Source of the DNA: Gryganskiella cystojenkinii
Taxonomy: Eukaryota; Mortierellomycota; Mortierellomycetes; Mortierellales; Mortierellaceae
Direction of reading: 5' to 3'
Length of the DNA: 64,000 nucleotides
Assembly: GCA_015852425.1 (NCBI GenBank)
Contig: JAAAIG010000111.1
Span: 1-64,000 of the forward strand
Of this stretch, positions 44,485 through 55,974 are shown piece after piece; positions within the stretch are counted from its first letter, which is position 1, and each line of letters opens with the position of its first letter. The position numbers and the translations under genes are program-made. Under the pieces are notes generated by a model that was not told the origin of the DNA, ran no database searches, and was given only the letters and a program-made list of their open reading frames with translations.

Positions 44485-44896
44485 TTATGAACACGTAAAG
44501 GCTGTTTGATTTTGAAGTTTGGGATTCCTTATTATGAAGACGTTTGGGTGATGAGGTCGAGTCGCAGTTGATGTTGAGTGCCGAGGTCCTGTGTCCAGGT
44601 TTATTGGTCTGATGCTGGTCAATGGAGGGAGGGTCTGTTTGTTCAAGGAAGAAGCGAAATGCGCGCACCATATGGCAAAAAGAGGGCAGATCGTGGTGGC
44701 TTAGCAGGTTAATTTTTTGCACGGCGAGAGAGCGGGTCTACGAGAGGAAGAAATGAAACGATCAGCACATCAGCCCATTCAAAGAAACGATCTCCTTTTC
44801 TACCTCTTCACCTACACAAAGGGACGAACATAAAGCTCCGGACGACAAGAACTGGACAAGAACTGGACCAGACTACATACAGGGAAAACAAAAGCA
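44485..44896. promoter_or_regulatory. Divergent promoter region between PPIL4 and NOSIP
   Basis: 412 bp between opposed start codons. An ATTGG (inverted CCAAT) is at 44603-44607. No other gene fits. The pair may be co-regulated. Confidence 0.5.
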
Positions 44897-46408
44897 ATGT
44901 CGCGCCACTCAAAGAACAACACGGCCCGTGGCCATTTCACTTATGCAGAGATGCAGATGCTCGATTATGGAACAAAGAAGGTACGACTACTTCAATCTTT
45001 TAACCAGTCAACGAAGGCAATCATGGAATCGGAAGATACAACAGCAAGACTTGATCGATACTCTGAACCTGGAAATAAAGAAAAGAAGGAAAGTATGGTT
45101 GAAACGCAGCACCAAATTCAACACTCTTTTTTGCGATTCTCTCCTTATAGCAACGTCTCGGTCGTGACTCGATGCGGGACTATGACGCCTGTTACCTCTG
45201 TCTCCAAACTGCCCGTGATCCCGTCTGCTGCCCTGAGGGTCATATCTCCTGCAAGGAATGTATCTTTGAGAATCTTTTGGCCCAAAAACTCGAGATTGAA
45301 CGACAGGCGAAACAGCAAGAAGTGTATCTGGCCCAGGAGGCAAAGGAACAGGAGTTGAAGGAGGCCCTGGCACAACAGGTCATCTTGACAGAATTCGAAC
45401 GGAGTCAGATGGGTGTTCTCTCAAAGACAAAATCTGTTCGTGGGAACTTGGCTGTGGACGCAAAGATTCCGGATTCACCGATTGTTCAGTCTGGAAGCTC
45501 ATCAACATCATCACCCAAAGAGTCGAAAAAGAGGCCGTTCGAGTTGGATGAGGAGGCGTTGGAGCGAATGTCAAAACAGGAGAGGGTCGAAGTCGCAAAG
45601 GCTTTAGATGCGGAGGTAATTATTGTCTTCGGAACACTAGTTGCCATCTTTTGAGATCATTGTGACCATATACTAAAGAGGATCAAGGTTGCTAACGTCG
45701 ATTTTGACTGCGCTCCATGTTGAATTACTTTTTCTAGGAAAAGTCAAGGAAACCAGTCTTGCCAAGTTTCTGGGTGGTATGGCTTTGAAATTTATGAAGT
45801 CAAAGGAGAGAGCATTCCGCGCGGATATGTGCAGACCAATTTTTTTGGATGCTAACTTACCATACCCTTTTTCTTCCTCATGTTATGTCTACAGCCTTCT
45901 TTGACTCCAGCCAATAAGAAGACTGAATTCAAGGCGACAAAGCATCATACCATGTGCACTGCCAGTGATAATGAGCACAAGCTGAGGTAAGAAAAAAAAA
46001 GGCCCATTGCAGAGCAGAGACATCAGATCACATTGCACGCAACAGTTGAAAAATGGAGTCTGAGCTAGTCTTATATCTCGAATTAGCTTGAAGAACTTGA
46101 TCACGGTCAAGTTTGAGACGTCGGTCGAGGACCACGACGAGTCCGAGGCAAAACAGGCCAAGATATCGGCAATCTGTCCCATCTGCCGCAAAGGATTCAC
46201 AAATACGACCAAAATGTCGATCCTAAAGAACTGTGGGCATGTTTATTGTGATAGCTGTTGTAAACAATTTATCAAAAAGGAAGGCAAATGTCAGACCTGC
46301 GGCAAGAAGACCAAGGACAAGGATGTGGTCTCTATGACCGGCGAGGGATCTGGATTCTCTGGAGGCGGTGCCAAGGAGGCCAGGAAGTTTGATGTTGCGT
46401 TCCAATAG
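44897..46408 (+). CDS. NOSIP-family spliceosomal E3 ligase, 333 aa, five exons
   Basis: Exons 44897-44980, 45151-45615, 45738-45776, 45895-45986 and 46087-46408, GT-AG introns, 334 codons. The start MSRHSKNNTARGHFTYAE and LDYGTKK joined to QRLGRDSMRDYDACYLCLQ are the NOSIP signature. A split RING/U-box fold follows: the first part CYLCLQTARDPVCCPEGHIS with CKECI, the last part ICPICRKGFTN, CGHVYCDSCC and CQTCGKK. The short third exon gives RKPVLPSFWV, continuing PSLTPANKK, also conserved. NOSIP is a nuclear ubiquitin ligase found in catalytic spliceosomes. The length is close to animal NOSIP (about 300). Confidence 0.95.
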
Positions 46409-47339
46409 AAAAATAAAGGAAAGCGTCCTCTTTATATGATACATCCCTCTCAGGGAGCAAAGACTCCTCTCGTCTCTTCTCTAATATTCTTCTTGCCTCC
46501 AGCTTAGAAAAGAATCCCACCTTTACCAAAAAAAGGTCAAAAAACAATGGAGACAATAGTAAAGGCGGGTTTGTCCCTTGTACCCACTGGTGCTATGATG
46601 GAAATATGCGTGGTCGAATAGTAATCGTAGTCGCCTTGGTGACTAATTCCGGCGGGTTTTTTGCTTTTTTTTGTAAAGACTTTTTTCACTGCGGGGGATG
46701 TTATCCCAAAGAAACTCAGCGCGTTTGTCTCGATCCGGTCGATTCTGCTCAATAATAACGTCAACAGCGTGCATGAGCTGCTGAAAGATGGGGGGCAGGC
46801 AGCAGGCAGGGACGATCGAGTGACAATCCTTGTCGACCGTTGATCCAGCCGAGTTGTGAATAGCAGCATTTACCTGGAGAGATAGAGATAGAGTCGGCTT
46901 CGACTCACTTACCTAGGGCCAGCTGGACGCATGGTCGGATATGTGGACGTGATGAGTGCACAGAAGATCGTTTCATAGCATTGTCTGGGTGTGAAAGTAA
47001 AGATGACAAGAACGATAATGGTATGAATAGCACTAAAGAGTCCGAAATGTAGAACTGGGCGTATGTAGTAGAAACAAAGCCCTTACTCGACAGAATAGCG
47101 ACAAGACCCAGTATTATTACAAAATGATTTGAACAAGCACGAAAACGTATATCCCTATACGTCTTTTCCACCTTCCCTGTTTTTTCGCATATTCTCACTT
47201 GATGTTCCCCCGTTGCTTTCTACGATTCAGATATTAGCAATTTATAGGTCGCTGATAAATCTGTGTTGTGACAAGAAAGGCATTGGGTGATGGGGTCTGT
47301 TCTTCTTGATATGTACTCTTTTGGGTGTCTCTTCTTTCT
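46409..47339. other. Intergenic with a possible small minus-strand gene
   Basis: 931 bp. On the minus strand a frame from 46866 (after a CTCTCCAG acceptor) to the stop at 46643 reads like protein: VNAAIHNSAGSTVDKDCHSI, FQQLMHAVDVIIEQNRPDRD, EFLWDNIPRSEK and a Lys-rich end. Upstream, 46979-46912 sits between a good acceptor (CACACCCAG) and a GTAAGT donor and reads QCYETIFCALITSTYP in one frame. The two do not join in phase by the obvious sites, so I leave it unresolved. The LIM gene 3' flank is at the right end. Confidence 0.3.
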
Positions 47340-48467
47340 TTACATGATAACGGCCCCCTCACGTCGACTATATTCATCCGTCGGGGCAGAGTCCCATTCA
47401 TCATCCTCCACCGCCGAATCTTTCTCATCCTCCGACTCGTGGACACCACCCCCAACCCTACGGCGATGTTGATCCATCAACTTTGAGCTAAGCGACAACC
47501 CAGCCTTGTTGGGATCACTCTCCTCCTCGTCTTTTTCTTCATGATGCTTGGCCGCCCCGTTTGTCGCGCCCTTCATGGTAAAGATACGTTCTTGCTTATT
47601 ATCCTCCAGTCCATCATCCCACTCGTCCGTTCGTTCGCTCGCCCCACGGGGCGGCACACCCGCCGAGATCACCTTCTCAGATTTGGACTCGACCGCGTCC
47701 GGATGTTCATAATCCCGATGATGCACAGGAATGTTTCTAAACGAGCCATCGTCCTTGTGCACATCCTGAGCTTCCTCTTGCTCCTTATGGCTGACTGCGA
47801 TTGAATCTGCGGCCTCGACGACAAAGCGACCGTTTCTGAACTTGGGCAACGTGTTACCACCTCCAGTGCTTCCCGCGCTACTGGGTTGATCCTCATTCTT
47901 TTCCAACGCATGAGTGGCAGTCTCGAGCAAAGAGGCATGTGATCCTTGATCTAACGATCGAGGAGAGTGTAACTTGTTGTTGTTGTTGGAAGAAGGAGAT
48001 ATACCGACAAGGGACCCATCCTTGGAGCGATCCCCCATGACGGATCGATGCAGTCCTGAGACAGAGGGTTTTGGGGCCGAGGTCGTGTGCTTAATCGAGA
48101 GAGAATCCGTTGTGAGCGAATGTTTCGGCATGGGGACATGTTCCTTACAGACCAGGACCTTGGTCGGTTTGCCAGTGTACCCGTCGATTTCGGCATTCTC
48201 GAGCGCGGCGACCTGGAAATTGCGGAGGGTCAGCGAGGTATTGCAACCAGGGGCCATGCACTATATATACAGTGACACAGGACCTGGAGCGGTTAAGAGG
48301 AGAGATCACAGTGCGAAAGCGATAAAAAGCATGAGCGCAACGATTCGTCCCATTCTTTTTTGTTGTACCTTGAAACACGGTCGATGGTACCAGTGTCCCT
48401 CCGCGTCCATCTTTTCGTTAACGTAAACCGTTTTCTTGCAATTGCCACAAGGGCGTGCGGACATCAT
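47340..48467 (-). CDS. LIM-domain protein, 339 aa, two exons
   Basis: Exons 48467-48369 and 48260-47340, GT-AG intron, 340 codons. The LIM domain fills the N-terminus: C7-x2-C10-x17-H28-x2-C31-x2-C34-x4-C39, then VCKEH near residue 75 as the last ligand pair. The spacing of C34 and C39 (CMAPGC) is two residues longer than the usual CxxC. The intron falls between C31 and C34. The rest is hydrophilic and disordered, with many acidic and Ser residues and no second LIM. LIM domains bind proteins, often actin-linked or signalling factors. The layout recalls single-LIM cytoskeletal adaptors, but the partner is unknown. Two adjacent ATG codons start the frame; the first is used. Confidence 0.85.
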
Positions 48468-49462
48468 CTTTAGAGAACCTGTCCTTTTTTTTCCTGGGTA
48501 AGTTGAGTGTCAATTGTTGATTGCTCGGTGCTTGAGCCGTCGGAAAAGAAGCGTGTTGAATGAAAGGCAAACAGTTGTTTTAGTTTTCTTTGAAACTCGT
48601 TTCGTTGTTTTGGTACTTGTGAAGAGGAAAAATGAAAAGAGAAAGCGAATGCTTTTGACAACCTTCTTCTTTTATAGTTCCTAGGAAAATCACTAGATTC
48701 ATCTCCTTCCTCTTGCTTAAGAAAGGCATATGTGAGAGGAAGCAGCCCCTTTCAGTCTTGACCAAAGGGTCTCTCACGAAATGCCGTTATTCTGTCTGAT
48801 CCTGATCAGTTGCAGGGGAGAGAGATGAAGGGGAAGGAAACGTTGCGAACTAAAAAAAAATCAAGAAAATCATTTATTCCTTCTCGGACCAAAATGCCCA
48901 AAGGCATAATGGACAGTGGGATACACTTCGAAAAGAGACTCTCAAGATTCAAAATATTCCTGTAATCTGATTAAACAGGAAAGCACAAGTAGGGTAGACC
49001 GATGCATGCATGTATGGGGAAGTTTTTCCAAAGGATTTTTTTGGTCATTTTATTTTGTTACATTGACTTTGGCCCCGCGATAAGAGTCGGTTACGCTAGG
49101 TCTTTCATTGATATTTTTTTTTTGTTTGCTTAAATAGTACATTAAATAGAAGTAGTTGCGAAATGGCAAAAAAGAACGGAAAAGATGAAAATAGAATATA
49201 AAAAAATAAAAATAAAAAAGAGGGTATGTTTTGCTCATGGTCCTAGAAAATAGAGCCAAGAACGAAGAGTGAGAAGGAGGGTTGTTGTTGATGTTGTTGT
49301 TGATGTCGTCGATTGGAGGTCATGAGAGGGAGGAGGAGGAGGAGGAGGAGGAGGAGGAGGAGGAGGTGAGGGTTGGTTGGTTAATTGGTAACAACGAGAA
49401 ATATACATAGCTCTCGTTTCTTGTTTCTGTTTGTTTGTTGTTGTCGATCATAGTTCTTTTTT
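48468..49462. promoter_or_regulatory. Intergenic: LIM gene promoter and phosphatase 3' flank
   Basis: 995 bp without a gene, between two minus-strand genes. The left part is the promoter of the LIM gene. The right part, A/T-rich with T/A tracts at 49034-49230 and an (AGG)n run, is probably the 3' UTR of the phosphatase. Confidence 0.45.
49331..49366. repeat. (AGG)n microsatellite, about 12 copies
   Basis: A perfect trinucleotide tract of 36 bases, in the likely 3' UTR of the dual-specificity phosphatase, about 100 bp after its stop. Confidence 0.95.
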
Positions 49463-52400
49463 TTAGCGGAAAGGGTGAACCGGAGAAGTCATCGCCGAGT
49501 TGGATTGAGGAAACATGGCCGAGGAGGTCACCGGCGTCGTGGTTGAAGACGAACTCGCAGTGTTTGTGCTCGTGGTAGGATACAACGTCGGCATGAGACT
49601 TGCGAAGCTGTTGATGCTACTTTTGGCGCTCAACACCTTGGGCGAGACACTTCCTGGCAACGTCAGGGAATGACTATGTTGCAACGAATGGCTATGTTGA
49701 TGGTTTGGCCGCGTTGTCGTTGAACCGTTCGATCCATCGTTCTTGTCGCCGTGAACCGATCCCGCCGTCGAGAGTGAGAGAATACTGTTCAACGAGCCAG
49801 CACGGACCAATCCTCCGGCACGTTCAGTTCCCAGGGCACGTTCCTCCAAGCGCATCAACTCGGTCACAAATCCAATGTTGGGACACATACAGGGTCGTTG
49901 CGTCAACACATGTTGGTAGGCCTTGTTTAAGGACCAATTGAGCTGTGTGATCAAGTACGCGATCGTTGCAGTCACAGAACGGGACTTGCCTGCTTTGCAG
50001 TGAACATAGATCGGAGAGTCCTTTGATGCGGCTATTAAAATGAGAACCAAGCGGTGAAAGGGTTAATAAGTTTTTTTCATGTCAATCAATATCCAAAAAT
50101 AGGCAATGAGTTTTAACGAGTGAGAATACATACCAATTATGTCCACTGCTTGCAATAGACCAGCAGAGACATCGGCCTCGACATGATCATGGACGCCAAT
50201 CTTGTGGTATTCGAACCGTTCAGGACAATCGCATACCAGGACATCCTCACATTCCGTCGCCATGTTCAAGATCCTCTTGACACCGAATCCTTCCAAAATC
50301 TCGACCTGATCCGAATTCACAATCTCAGGCCCCAAATAAAGGAACCCAGGCAAGATGCAAGAGATTTCTTGTTCGTTAGCATCAAAGTTCTCCTCGACGT
50401 CCAAGTCATCATCAAAATAGCCGGATTGATGATGGTTTTGCGATAGGAATGGATGAGTTGGCATCGGGTATGTGTTCTCAGGTCCGAAATAGGTTGTCGA
50501 TCGGTTGCTGTTTGCGCCTCCGCTCTGGTGACGACGAAGAGCCGAAGAGCCGGTACCGTTCATAGGGTTGAACCCACCGCTCTTCGTGGATCCTTCTTCG
50601 GTCTCGTCCTCCTCTCGGATGCCAGTTGGGGTTCCGGATCGATGCAGTGACGAGAGCGTTGTGGTGGAAGAGAATGACTTTTTAGAGCTCAGGCCTGCAG
50701 GGATCATAAACATTCCGGGTGTCGGCGCCGTTAACGTTTGTGTGCGTCCCATGTCCGACACACCCTCAGAGGCCGTGAAAGTCGATTGGCTAGTGCTGCT
50801 CTGAGAGTCGTTACCAGTAGTAGTGACTGCGGGCCAATTGAAGTGGCTTTCAGTGGAAGCGGTCAGGTTATGCACATTGTCGAGGGGGTGTCCTGCAGAG
50901 GTGGAAGAGGCCGATGTCGATGCGCTGGGTTCACCATTGCTCAAAGTCGGAACTGTTAGCCAGCTGCCTTTGTTACGCAACGGTGGTAATGATGGACCAA
51001 CGGTTGATCCTTCATCAAATGGATGAAGTCCTTGGTTGCTGGTCGATTCAGGCAACGCGTTGTTGATGGGCGGCATGATCGAGAGCGGTTTCAGGTTCAA
51101 GCCTGTGTTAGCAGCAGGCATACCCACGGTCTGCGATCGAGAGAGCCCTGCAGGTCGTGAAAGAGACTTTGTGTTAAGAGAAAACAAACTCTCTCTTCTT
51201 GCTGGTCCTACACGAGGTTGTCGAGTCGTTCCATTCAGGGACGCGTTCGTCAAGGACACGGCTACATCGATCGCATGAGCTGTTTGTGCGTCTGTCGAGG
51301 TGTTGGCATCGTCATTGCAGGGACTGTTGCTGGGTAACCTTAAGGGTGCAGAGAGGGGGTATACCGGGTTACTGTCAATTGACTGCTGTCGCAATTGTCG
51401 TGGAACCACAAGCATCGTCCTGTCCTCTGAAGATTCTTCGTCGTCATCCATACTGGATCCGTGGTGCGCCAAATACTTTTCGTTCAGATCCCAGGATTGA
51501 AAGGCTTCAAATCCACCATCGAGGTACCACAAGCGAATCGGTCCTCCAAAATAGTTGCCCGCACCTCGTTCTAGCACCTGAACCAGCGTCCAGGCAGGAC
51601 TGGCGGAGCGTCCATAATCCTCTTGACCTGGGGCCATACATTGATCTAGGACAACGACATCGTGGAAGGCGAATCTCTCGGAACCTTCACTCACGCCGTG
51701 AACTGATTCTCGCTGTTGCTTCCAGCTATCCTGGATTGAATGGTAAAGGTCCTTGTCCGAAGGGATGGTGATGAAGGACTCGATCGCAAAGGACGTAATC
51801 GCTCCTCCTCGTCTATACCGCCGCATAAGTAACGTTGGCAAGTTGATGTTGATCGAGTATGCAATCGACAAGGGATCAAATTCCGGATGAGGTCGAAGGT
51901 CGAGAATCAAAGGTCGACCACTAGCTCCTGCTTGCCTTTGCTTGCCTTGCTCGATCAAACCGGCGAGTCTCGCTGGAGAGATAGGTGCGGCCGGGTAAGG
52001 CGTCAACTCGGATCTCAGGGGGGACAAGATCCGAATGCGTTCACAATCCTTGTCCGAGAGAGATGACTCTGTTGGCGAGGTTGACGGTGAGGTGTTGGCG
52101 GACGAGTTTGTTGAGGTCGATGTCGAGGATGAAACTGAGCTGGAGGTCGACAACGTGGTGACCGATCCTGCGCCGGGTGAGAGCGTATTCGTGAGCGCTA
52201 TTGACGGTGAAACAGCAACAGCAGATGCAGGAGTCATGGGAGAGGCTAAGATTGTCGTCAATGTCGGCGCATGTCTGGGTATTGACAGCGGCGTTGCCTG
52301 GAACTGCATTGGTGTTGACTGCGAGCTCAGAGCATTGAGTCGTAAGGTGGAAGATCCTATTGATGGTTCAACATCCAATGGTCCCAGATCCGGTATTGAT

Positions 52401-52618
52401 TCTGGTGTTTGGGTCGATAAAGGAGGGTCCAGAGGGATTGAGGTTGGATGTATTGACGGCAATGATGTCGCGGGGATCTTACCCAAGGTCCGAGGTCCAG
52501 CAAACGATCGAGGCGCAAGTGGGCCTGACGAGTCGGATTCGATTCTTGAAAAAGATCCAGACTTGAACGGTGTTGGCTCTGCAGGTACATCTGCGCTTGG
52601 CAGATTAGTCGCAGTCAT
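49463..52618 (-). CDS. Rhodanese-like plus dual-specificity phosphatase (MAPK-phosphatase type), 1017 aa, two exons
   Basis: Exons 52618-50134 and 50031-49463, GT-AG intron, 1018 codons. A long Ser/Thr/Pro-rich leader precedes a rhodanese/Cdc25-like domain (about residues 215-400: RPLILDLRPHPEFDPLSIAY, FHDVVVLDQC, GPIRLWYLDGGFEAFQ). After another disordered stretch the DSP domain starts near residue 750 (CILPGFLYLGPEIVNSDQ, VKRILNMATECE). The general acid is probably Asp811 in VHDHVEAD. The catalytic loop HCKAGKSRS (Cys840) opens exon 2, then the AYLITQLNWSLNKAYQHV helix. Rhodanese followed by DSP is the plan of MAP-kinase phosphatases, whose rhodanese part docks the kinase. It probably dampens a MAPK pathway. 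The very long linkers may hold phosphorylation sites. Subcellular site unknown. Confidence 0.92.
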
Positions 52619-53288
52619 GGAGTTTCGTGGGTAATAATACTTTTGCAGAGAGAACCGACTGCTCGTGGACTGGGTCTGAGAGTGGGAACCATGGCGAGTA
52701 GTGGATGAGGGTGAAGCTGATGGAGAGTTGTTTGAGGAGGATAGTGAGGACGACGACGACTTTTTGGAAGAGAGGAAACCTCTGAGGTATCCTGTCTTTG
52801 GTGGCGAAGAAGAAACTCGTTGATGGTGAGGGTTTTTTTGTTGACGAACTGAAGGGGAAGTGGAGGAGGAAGTGGAGGAGAAGGAAGTCCGTGTTTCAAG
52901 AGGGATGCCCCGAGTTTCGTTTGAAGTCCGCGTTCTTGATGCTATTTTTTGGTTTTGTTTTTAATGAGACCGTCAAAGGTTTAGTTAGAAATGAATTGTT
53001 TTGTTTTTTCAGGAACAGACCACTAGAGACCATGCCCAATGAAGGATGGCTTTGAGGCACTAAAAGAGGCGAGAGCGAATGTGGACGGTTGCATAGTTTA
53101 CAACAGAAGAAAAAAGCGAACTAAAGCTAAAACAGCAGCATAATAGCTCAAAACCATCGATGATGATATCCAGACCAACGCTTAAATGTGAAAAATAGAG
53201 AAATAGACCATCTAGGCCTATTAGGGCGATTGTGCTGTTTTGCTGTGTGTGCTTGTGATGTTGTGTGTATTTTGTTCGTGGGCTATTA

Positions 53289-53813
53289 TTAGAGACCACT
53301 CTCACGTCTCTTCTTTGCCGTGCGAGTAGCACAAACACACACACACATCTCCCGTGCTGGCATGCATTCCTTCATTCTGTGAAAGCTGGACGGGGGGGGG
53401 TCCCGACAACTCTTTTTCTCTTTGCCTCTACCTTGGTCTGACGCAGTGCCCTCTTGCCTGTGATGGTGTTGTTGTTGTTGGTCGTGAAGACTGCACATGG
53501 ACGGTTGTCTCCTGCTGGTATAATCGTCGTTGCTGCTGTTGATGTTCTCCTGAATGTGAGTTGTTGTTACTGCCTTTTCATTAATATAGTCGTTATCTGC
53601 ACCGGATTTGTCATGGAAGCCCTTATTACTGTCGTTGTAAGTGCTGTCGATCTTTGGCTTCTCCTGAGCTTGTCGTTGTTGCTGTAGTTGATATTGTTCG
53701 TTGCAGGTACAGGCGACGGACTGATCAAATCCGGTCTGCGGTAGCCCTGGAGAAGAAGGTGGGCTTGGTGTCGTAGACCAACAGCATAGCGCACTGTGAA
53801 GAGTTTCAAGCAT
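53289..53813 (-). CDS. Hypothetical Gln/His-rich reading frame, 174 aa (weak)
   Basis: An ATG-started frame with a Pro/Ser stretch near the start, a Gln/Arg run (QYQLQQQRQAQEKPK) and a QQQQHHH run. There is no recognisable domain. Composition follows the surrounding simple repeats, so it may be a chance frame. It is kept because it is the longest ATG frame in this gene-poor interval. Confidence 0.2.
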   Translation of the reverse strand: MLETLHSALCCWSTTPSPPSSPGLPQTGFDQSVACTCNEQYQLQQQRQAQEKPKIDSTYNDSNKGFHDKSGADNDYINEKAVTTTHIQENINSSNDDYTSRRQPSMCSLHDQQQQHHHRQEGTASDQGRGKEKKSCRDPPPSSFHRMKECMPAREMCVCVCATRTAKKRRESGL

Positions 53814-53817
53814 CTTT

Positions 53818-53878
53818 GTCGTTGTTATTGCTGTTATTGTTGTTATTGTTGTTGCTGTTGCTGTTACTGTTGCTATAG
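53818..53878. repeat. GTT/GCT/GTTA-type trinucleotide-rich tract
   Basis: About 60 bases of imperfect GTT, GCT and ATT units, just upstream of the hypothetical Gln-rich frame. Confidence 0.85.
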
Positions 53879-53900
53879 TGGTGTGGTCGTTCCTTTGAAT

Positions 53901-53930
53901 GGGCGATAAGGGGATGGGCGATAAGGGGAT
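53901..53930. repeat. Exact 15-bp tandem duplication
   Basis: Two adjacent copies of GGGCGATAAGGGGAT, at 53901-53915 and 53916-53930, in the gene-poor interval. Confidence 0.95.
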
Positions 53931-55885
53931 GGAGACAAGGATGAAAGAGTGAATGAACGGGGGATTGGAATGTATAAAAAGCAGATGAAAAAGAGTTTTG
54001 GTTTGCTCAGGGTCCGAGAGATGCTGGAAGGGTAGGAAGTGGGCGTGGCGTGTTAGTTGGAGTTTGGAGATGAATGTGAATATATTTTGAAAGAGTGCAA
54101 GCGAGGATCATTAGCATTGAAAGATTAGAAGACGAAAGAGACGAGAAAGAAGAAGAGAGAGGGAGAGCGCACAGTATGTTGTTTAATGAGAAAAGAAAAG
54201 AAAAAAGAGTAGAAAGGGAAATGAGAGAACGGTGAAGAAAGAACAAAAGAAATCAAAAATAAATTCAAAAAAGGGTCGTTTCCGCTGTCTCTCTCTCAAG
54301 AAAGAAGCTGAAAGAAACAGACACCCGTGCTCGGCAAGCTTGGAGGAAAAGAACGCGCGCTTGGCGTCTTCACTCCAACCTTTTCCACCATCACGTATCT
54401 TTTTCCTCCCTCTTCCCTCAACCAGCTTCTCACTCTCTTTTTTTTTTTTTTTTGCCACTGGCAATTGACTGGAAATTGCTCTCTTGGTTTGTTATTTTTT
54501 TGAATGTTTTGCACGACCATCGACCCTCTGTAATCACTTTTGAATGCACATCATTCTTCGACCTGAGAGCCGTTACCCAACAAGACACGCTAGTCCGAGT
54601 GTCAACGACTTTTTTTTTTTTAGTTCTTTTGCATCGCGTCCTCCCTCTCCCTTCATAAAACAATCGTCTTCGTCTTTGAAGATTGAGATGAGCAAAGTCA
54701 ACCGCCCACGTAGAATAAAGCATTGGCAGTCAAGATATGTTTAGGAGCGGTGGGCCAAAAGAAAGGAGGCACTCAAAACTCTCCAAACTGGAAAAAGGAA
54801 GACAAGGATCGATCTCTTCTTCGCCCTTCCTATTTTTAAATCTTTTCAGCTGCATGTTGACAAAACACAAAAAAAAGGGTCATCATCGTCCTTTTGAAAA
54901 TAAGCAAGGTGGGCACATGGACATTCACAGAAATGTTGCCCCTCTTCCTTCCCTTCCCCCATTGTTCCTGGCCCCGTTGCCAATCCTCTGACCCCGAAAG
55001 ACAGAAAAGGTGAAAGGGGAGAAGGGAGAAGGGATTGACAGAAACGCGTTTTGAACATTTTCTCGCAACACCAGCAGCGTGTCCGGGGTTGGGACCGAAA
55101 TAGAAAATTCATGCCGCACTACGCACTTTTTCTGCGCTTGTGAACGGCTGCCAACACGGCCTTAGTTTCAATTTTTGAATCAAAAGAGTCAAGAGCGGCG
55201 ACAGTTGAAGCAGATTCCCCCTTCTCCCCATGACCCCTCGGACGGATGAACGGACGAATGTGTGGACGGACCGGGCGGTAATGGATGGTGAAGGGAGTTT
55301 CAAATCTCTTTTGCGGTTATTGTCCTCCTCCATGCTGCATGCATCCTTTATTTTTCTCAGAACCACTTGGCGGATGCAAAACCTCGGACGGCGCTCACCA
55401 AATAAAAAAAAATGAAAAGACAGGGCGTACACGCGCGTAGTATCGACACTCTGCCCTTCGCTCGTCTCCCTTTGTAGCACCTCGTGAAGGGACAATGATA
55501 AAGGGTTTACCTGCGACAGAGAGAGGAGAGAGAGGAGAGATGAAAGCGACGATAGCGACGAAGCGAGTGAGTGAAAGAGAGCCTAGTAGCTGCTCTCAAG
55601 TGAAAAAAACCGCGATCTCTGTCGGGATGAAGAAATTGCTCTCTCAAATGATGTTCTGTGCCACGTTACGGCCATTTTAATATCGAGCAACAAAAGATGA
55701 TGAAGTGCAAGAGCGAAGGCTCTCAACGAACATGCGAACAGCAATAAAAAAGGAAAGAAAAGATAGGGATCCAGCGACTCTTGACCTCGACGCCCAAGAC
55801 AGTTTCATCGATGCACAGAACACTGAAGACGTATCCAGCCTGGCTTGTCCGCAACCGTGAGAATTTTTCGTATGTACAATTTATT

Positions 55886-55902
55886 TGTGTGTGTGTGTGT
55901 GT
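55886..55902. repeat. (GT)n microsatellite
   Basis: An uninterrupted GT dinucleotide tract of 17 bases, about 75 bp beyond the stop of the Arb1-like gene. Confidence 0.9.
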
Positions 55903-55974
55903 CACTGTACAACTGTATTAATAGAGTCGCTAAGTGTCATGATATCCGTTCCAATCGAAACAGTCACGAGTCCT

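Larger units (their letters stand above)
52619..55974. other. Long gene-poor interval with simple repeats
   Basis: 3.36 kb between the phosphatase start and the Arb1-like stop (both minus strand). The left end must hold the phosphatase promoter. It contains GTT/GTTA tracts (53818-53878), a 15-base tandem duplication (53901-53930), purine-rich stretches (54180-54260, 55515-55545) and a (GT)n run (55886-55902). One weak candidate reading frame is listed separately. Other open frames are low-complexity. Confidence 0.5.

Noticed and set aside
49331..49366. (AGG)n tract as a CRISPR-like array
   Set aside because: It has no spacers and is a perfect trinucleotide microsatellite in a eukaryotic contig.
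55109..55495. A 128-codon minus-strand frame in the gene-poor interval
   Set aside because: Arg/Ser-rich without domains or splice context, and overlapping simple-sequence tracts.
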